Assembly (NCBI GenBank): GCA_037157565.1
Contig: JAZHRO010000036.1
Coordinates: forward strand, 21,812,501-21,876,500
From: Thalassia testudinum
Taxonomy: Eukaryota; Streptophyta; Magnoliopsida; Alismatales; Hydrocharitaceae
DNA length: 64,000 bases
Direction of reading: 5' to 3'
Part shown: positions 57,959 through 64,000 of the stretch, one piece after another
How the letters are laid out: each line of letters starts with the position of its first letter
How positions within the stretch are numbered: the stretch's first letter is position 1
The notes under the pieces: model-generated
What the model saw: only the letters and a program-made list of their open reading frames with translations
What the model was told of the DNA's origin: nothing
The model's database searches: none
Program-made: the position numbers and the translations under genes

Positions 57959-59574
57959 CAATCATGCAACCTAAATCACCTGAATTAAGCTAGATTCTAG
58001 CATAACTTAGGAACGATGCATTCATAGGCATCGTAATTTGCATAATAGCTAGTTTATTAGTCACAAATAATATCGTCATTTTATTACCTAAAATCATCTC
58101 AATTCTAATCGTAGATGATTCAAACCTACGGATGTCAGATCAAACCAAGCAGATCTGATCAAAACGATGACGAGAGTTCAACTCTTCCGAAATCGTCGCA
58201 ATCAGACAACCAAGGCACCTTGTGCAGTCAATAAAAGAATGGAGACCATAAAGCCAAAGGATAAAGATCCAAGCCTCAAACGAAGAATCTAACTACATAG
58301 ATGAATCCGGATCAACAATCGCAATCCAATGGCGCAAAAATCAACTTGATCGGAGGTCTACATCACTAGATACAATGAAAAGAAGGACAACCATGATGGC
58401 GCCATGTAATGCCATCATAACAACTCCCTCACCACTGCCTTATCTAGGAAGGCTACACCGCATGTTGTAGGCCATTGGATCTTCATCCAACTGCCACGAG
58501 CGTGCCACGTCACCCGTCCAGTCGAATAAGTATAAATAGAAACAAACAAGAAGGTATAATAGAATGTTCGCATAGTGCGTTGGCTCACGTGCTCCCTTGG
58601 AAGCGCGTGACACACGTCGACCTCGCCTTACGTAAAATTGAAGCGATGTTGGGTGCAGGTGTAATTGTGCCATTGGAAGGCAGAGGCACGACCACGTGGC
58701 ACGATCAAAGCACATCGCGGCCGAACGCGTGATCTCATGCATTTTGCAAAACTAGAAAGTTGCTAATGTGCATGAGCTATATGATCGTAAGATCGGATGA
58801 CTTAGATCATTGGGCATGATTTGAATTCACGTAGGTGCACGAGGAGGAAGAAGCAACAAGCGGGCGTTGGGCAGGCGCGAGGTAGGAGCGGGGCCATCAG
58901 ATCGCGATCCAAGGGACATGGGCACGCCATGTGTTGGTCAAAGAAGTGATCTACGCGTAGAAGGTGAATTTGAAGGTGTTTTGAGGTCAGATCTGATCCG
59001 TTGATCTCCTGATCAACAAATCTAATCAAATAAGAGTTGTTTCACGAGATAAAGGGTTAAATACCCTTTTTTCCCTCCATAAAAGCTATAAAAGGACATG
59101 ACCCCCTAGGTAAAGCATCTCTCTTCCATCAACTCCAGACATCTTCCACCTTCTCTGCAACTCTCCCTCTACAATTCTGCTCCGATCTTCATCCCGACAC
59201 TCTGGATCTGAGGTGTTGCCGCATCTCGCACAAGAATCCTACAAGCGACGTCATCTCTGTGCCACTTTCTATCTCTCTCTCTTTATCTCTCTTTCTATCT
59301 ATCAGTTCTATTTAGCATAGCAATTTCTACTGTGAAAAACTCTTTATCAATGCAATGAAATTTGATCTCATGAATATTTGATGCCGCTTTATACACATAT
59401 ACATATATAAATACCTATTAGAACTAGTTTTATTGAAAAGCTTCTGTTCAAATCAAAATTTCCTCCCTGCAAATGACCCGGTACTCCCCGGAGTTTTATA
59501 AATTTATTTGTTGACATGTTTTCGCACTATACTACAACTAATTAACTTTTAAAATGAGAATTACGCGCTGAACA
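57959..59574 (+). mobile_element. Element E 3' LTR, remainder
   Basis: Resumes at CAATCATGC and matches 43533-45021. TATAAAAGG at 59087-59095, U5 block 59462-59486, tRNA-Asp-complementary CTATACTACAAC 59527-59538. Ends AACA, followed by TSD TGAGG (59575-59579). Confidence 0.92.
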
Positions 59575-59579
59575 TGAGG

Positions 59580-61492
59580 ATGAAGGGGACCCAACCCTCG
59601 TGTACTTGGGTGAATAGGATAGAACACAGAAATAATTTAAGCGATCACACACTCTTCCGCACCCGATGTGGGACTAAACCCACTCTTCCTCTTCGCATGT
59701 ATCTATCAGATGAAGCCTCATCAAATTAGCACAGCAACTGAGGTCGTGGCTCTCAATTGAAGACTTGGGCGTGTACTTGGGATGATTCCGCATCACTTGG
59801 AGGTGCATTGGATGAAGAACACGACTGGAGGACTACACTCGTGGTCAGACGAGGTAGCGGTGGCAGAGGATGATGGAGAGTGCCTGAAATCTTGAATAAG
59901 GCCTCACGACTACATTAGAATACCTCAAAAGCTTCGCCAGGTGTTGGTGAATGTGGTGGTGGTGGTCTCGTGGCTTGTGAGTGCATGTGGTGGTATGTCA
60001 GAGTCAGAGTTGCTGGTACGAAGGTGGGTTTTTCGGTGGCGGTCATGAGTAGGCAATTGATGGAATTGGGCTTTTGAAGGTGGAGGGATGGCAGAGATTA
60101 TGGTGTTGGCAAGGCGTGTGGCGCAATGGAGCAATGGGAAAGCCTTGCCGGAGGTGCGGCCGGAGATGGGGAAGATGACGTGAACGGCAGTCGAGGGGTT
60201 GAATCGAGGGATAAAGAGAGGGAAAGAGAGTAAGGGAGAAGATAAACCTAACTACGCTAACCTAATTGGATGAAAGGGGAGAAAGGTCCTTGCCGGTGGT
60301 ACGTCAGACTTGGAGGAGATGAAGTCTCCCGTGGTGAAGAAGTGGCGAGGAAGATCAGGAAGGAGGCATTCACCGATGTTGTGAGACGCGGAAGAACGAG
60401 ACAAAGAGGAATTAGTCGACTATTGTCCATGATGGCAGATGAGGAAGGTGGATGGAGGAGATCATCGGATTTCGGTGAGATGGTGGTCGGGGAGAAGAGA
60501 TGAAGGGGATTCCAACCTCCAAACCAATATAAGGAGCACGAAAATGCAATGTGGGTCCTTTTATAGGGTTTAGGGGGTAGTTCCATGCTTGGAAGCTTGG
60601 AGCTTTCGTGAAATAGAAAACCCTTGATTTCAAAGGGTTCGCATGAGGAGTTGGGCAAGAATTAGAGCCCAATGCGTGGTTCAGATTGAAGATGATTCTT
60701 TCAGGAGTTCTCCTTCCAATTTTGGAAGAGATTGGGCGAGAAATCAGGGAGAACTCCTTGATTGAAAGGTCGGTGCTTGATGCACTCACACAGTCATGGC
60801 GGCAAGGACTTGTTAGTGAAGAAGATGAAAAAGTTAGGGGGGTCCTTGCAATAGATTTTGAAAGCTAGGGGTTTAAGTGAGAAAGAGTTTGATTGGACTA
60901 AAATGCAAACTAGGTCAAGATGATATCTGATTAGGCCCAAATTTTGGTACAAACCTAATTTGAACCCAAGAAATCTGATGGAGAAGTCAGATTTTGGTTT
61001 TGACCAAGTTTGGATTGGTAATTTATACAGACACCCAAATTATGGTAGTTTTCTGTCTAAGACTTTATTTTAGGTCAAAATGGGTTCCAATGGTCAAATC
61101 AAGGATACCAAACCTTATAGAATATTTTTCCATGATTTTTAGAAGGTTTAGGTGAATTTTATCCTAACCAAACCTCTATTTACTAAGCGATCCTGAAATT
61201 AGGGTTTCGGATGTCCATTAATTCTTGAAATGCATGAAAACCCGTTTCTTTCTATGCAGACCCTCTTATTAGACATTTATGACCATTTGACCTCTAATTA
61301 ACCCCTGGAAAAGCTCAAGATTGTTCTGCATTTAGGATACGATGTTAAAATTGTAGATTTACCCCTGATTTAATGTCTATCTTTCAGAAAGGATATGCAA
61401 TAAATTACGACTCTCTGGCGGTTATGTAGGAGCATTTATCAATTGATTCTAACTAATTAAAGTAGTTATGGTAGATGATGACATTATCATCA
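59580..61492 (-). mobile_element. LTR H, right piece
   Basis: Continues 43173-43516 across E. In element sense it starts at 61492 (TGATGATAAT) and has TATAAAAGG at 60565-60557. Its last 630 bp (60860-61492) closely match the end of LTR G (62110-62750), so H is a second copy of the same LTR type inserted in G. The purine-rich ORFs near 60270-60868 are not convincing genes. Confidence 0.75.
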
Positions 61493-62750
61493 GGAACCTA
61501 ATGTTAACAGTCGAAAGGGGTCGGAGGGCGCTGGCTTTGATTGGCCAGCGCCGTGGAAGAGAATGCCTCTAGTGAGGGTAGACGACATGACGAAGGGGTT
61601 GAAAGCCTTGGCTTTGGCCCACTAGGTGCAGACGAGCATGAGGAAGAGTTTAGCACTCCCAATTTGATGGTTGGGAGGTCATAGGAGGACGGGGGAGAGG
61701 GTCGCTAGAGTCTAGGTCGGAGGAGGTTAGAGATAGGGAGAGGAGGATTTTTGGCCCTGTACCTAGCTAAGGAGCAAGGATTCTTGTCCTAGGTCTTTTT
61801 GTAGTCCTAAGAGAGGAGTTCCAAGCTTGGAAACAAGATCAAGAACTTCAGCTATTTCATGCAAATCAGATACCCACATCTTCCAAGCATTCACATGAGA
61901 GATTAGGAAGGAATCAAGGTCCATGGCTAGGTTCATTTGGAAGGGAATTCCTCAAGGAATCTCCCTTTTAATTTTGGAAGTGTTTGATTGAGAATCAAGC
62001 GAGAAATCCTCGCTCGAATCTCAACGGTAAAGCTTCTATTCACACTAATGGCGATAGGGACCTAAGACAAAGGTGAAAAAAAATATAGGGACCTTATTCT
62101 AAGGATTTCAAAAGCTAGGGGTGTATGTGAGAGAGAAAGAGTTTGATTGGACTAAAATGCAAACTAGGTCAAGTTGAACTTTGATTGGACCCAAATTTTG
62201 GTATAAACCTAATTTGGACTCAAGAAATCTAGTGGTGAAGTTGAATTTTAGTTTTGACCAAGTTTAACTAGGTAATTTATGTAAAAAATCTAAATTAGGA
62301 CAGAATTGTGTCTGTGACTCTATTAAGGTCAAAATAGGTTCCAAAGGTCAAATCAAGGATCTCAAACCTCATGGAATATTTTTCTATGAATTTTAGAATG
62401 GTTTAGATGAATTTTATTCTGACCAAAACCTTTGTTATTTAAGTGGGTCTAAAATTAGGGTTTTGGGAGCTGTATCAGTTCTCTAAATACGTGAAATCCT
62501 ATTTCTATCTGTGTGAACCCTCTTATTAGACTTTAATGCTCATTAGACCTTAGCTTAGCTCCTAGGAAACCCCATGATTATTCTGCATTCTTGATATGCT
62601 GTTAAAACTGTAGAATTAACCCTAATTTAATGCATTCTTCTTAGAAAGAATATGTAAGGAATTACGACTCTCAGGCAATTATGTAGGAGCTTTTGTCAAT
62701 TGATTCTAACTAATTAAAGCTAGTTATGACTCTTAATGATGTTATCATCG
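61493..62750 (-). mobile_element. LTR G, U3 end of the 3' LTR
   Basis: The host LTR resumes after H. It carries a decayed TATA region (gtctttttgtag, ~61795) aligned with that of H, and ends TATCATCG (usual TCATCA) against the polypurine complement at 62751. The left part lies outside the window. Confidence 0.75.
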
Positions 62751-64000
62751 TACCCCCATGCCTAACTTTTGTTAGTCGCTTTACAAAATCTTATGGAAAG
62801 AACTAGATTTCTAGACCATCCTTTTAAGTTCAGATGCCTGATTTGTTTCACTCTTTAGAAATTAGGTCAAAATGCTAACAATAAGCCTAGAGGTACTCAA
62901 GTATCAATCAAGATTCAGACCTGACCAGCTTCATCCTGAGTCTACCATGAAGGTTTCTAAGGCTTGCAAAAACTATCCAAAAGTTTGTTGAACCTAGTGG
63001 TTAAAGCACTCGTGCATAGAATGTAGCATATCTAGGTTCAGTTTGCTAGTGCATTTTTATAAGAGAGGGATAGAAGGAGCTTTATTTGGAGGGTTTTCTC
63101 TCTTTTTTTTTCTTAGATTTCCCTAGGTCCAGCCTCGAATTGGCCCTAAACACGATCTATAACATATTCCTTGTCCCCACTATTAATCCTCGATGGGTTC
63201 TGGCTTTCGATGCTTCGAGATAGCACCACCCATGGCAACCCCCAAAATTCTTAGCTTTCAACACTTCGGGACAGTACTGCCCATGGCATTCTGTAGCTAA
63301 ATTCAGGCCCTGGCAATCGACATTTCGAGATAATCCCACCGATGGTACCTGAACCAGCACAAGGTGCTTACATGCCTCTGGTAGGATATTTAGATATCCT
63401 AGGAGACAAGCACCGAGGAGATGATATGTTATTACGTATCTTCGAGGGGAATTTCTCACCTCTCTGTGTCGGGAACTCGTCCAATCAACTTGTGTTGTCG
63501 AGCCGTTCCTAAGCTAGATCTTTGAGGTGGCATTTCAGAATAGAACACTTTTGGCATGTTTTTTCTTTATTAAGCGCACTGAACCAGACTTAGTGTGTGA
63601 TTTTTGGGTGCTTAGGTTACCAAGTCCCATAAACCAAAGGGCAAGCAATGGGGCCAAATAATCCCTAAGCCTTAAGCCTACTACATCAGCTTCATACTTT
63701 CCTCAACCTCTTGAGGACTAATTCAAATCTTAACAAATATATGAATGTTTAAGCCCTAAAAGAAGCCCAAGAGGCCTAAGATCAGCACTCATACTAATCT
63801 CCTTATCTCTTTCATTTCAGGACTTTATTTTTCTTTTGATTAAGTCTAGAACTTAAGTAAATCCCATAATCATTTGCTAATGACTATCATTTTTTTCTTG
63901 ATTTTTGCTCCTTTTTGAAATTTCAATTTTCTTCTCTTTTTTTCCTCCTCAAGAGAGATTTGCAATCATTTCTCAAAATTCCTCCCCTTCATTTTTTTCT
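62751..64000 (-). mobile_element. Element G internal region, 3' non-coding end
   Basis: TACCCCCATGCC and a decayed inverted repeat open a region collinear with 10266-11470 of B: the same three-unit tandem array (63200-63360), the same conserved block (63365-63520) and the same T-rich stretch (63880 on). The 100-codon minus-strand ORF at 63157-63459 crosses these repeats and looks incidental. Gag-pol would lie beyond 64000. Confidence 0.8.

Larger units (their letters stand above)
43517..59574 (+). mobile_element. Element E: decayed Athila-like Ty3/gypsy retrotransposon
   Basis: Plus strand. LTRs 43517-45021 and 53939-53949 plus 57959-59574 (split by F). TSD TGAGG at 43512-43516 and 59575-59579. 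PBS 45025, gag from 46453, pol to 52186, polypurine tract to 53938. CpGs are largely gone, LTR copies differ at many sites, and RT and integrase active sites are changed, so this is older than B. Confidence 0.92.

Noticed and set aside
60270..60868. Purine-rich ORFs that look like a small host gene
   Set aside because: The stretch belongs to LTR H, and the neighbouring part aligns with LTR G. No conserved domain.

Overview
This 64 kb window is plant nuclear heterochromatin made entirely of nested LTR retrotransposons. I see no host gene, rRNA, tRNA gene or CRISPR array. The plant call rests on Athila-like Ty3/gypsy elements whose primer-binding sites match plant tRNA-Asp, and on a Sirevirus-like Ty1/copia element with an env-like ORF. 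I cannot name the species.

Most boundaries are fixed by LTR ends plus 5-bp target-site duplications (TSDs). The labels A to H are mine. From outside in: (1) G, a minus-strand gypsy element: the end of its 3' LTR (61493-62750) and the first internal bases (62751-64000). (2) H, a related minus-strand LTR (43173-43516 and 59580-61492), lying in G's LTR. (3) Inside H sit a minus-strand copia element (window start to 43172) and gypsy element E (plus strand, 43517-59574, TSD TGAGG). (4) Solo LTR F (minus, 53950-57953, TSD CACAG) lies in E's 3' LTR. Element A (plus, 6714-40883, TSD GATTC) lies in the copia gag. An A/E-like LTR (minus, 1-419) lies in the copia env-like ORF. (5) Element B (minus, 7452-21271, TSD GTCCC) lies in A's 5' LTR, and element C (plus, 22323-35435, TSD CCATC) lies in A's leader. 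That is five levels of nesting.

B, C and E carry gag, protease, RT, RNase H and integrase as one reading frame, broken by stops and frameshifts. B is the least decayed and keeps CpG-rich LTRs; E is the most decayed, with RT and integrase catalytic residues replaced. The copia element has lost its protease DSG motif, both outer zinc-knuckle cysteines and the catalytic Glu codon of integrase.

A is different: it has full LTRs, PBS and polypurine tracts but no gag-pol. It carries instead one unrecognised ORF of about 490 codons (36388-37871). Its LTRs are related to those of E, which suggests it used E-type proteins.

The families share a non-coding toolkit: (i) a tRNA-Asp PBS inside a hairpin; (ii) a second site in U5 complementary to the 5' end of tRNA-Asp; (iii) a U5 block around GTTCGACC; (iv) two polypurine tracts, each preceded by a short inverted repeat. 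Item (ii) is the observation I would check first.
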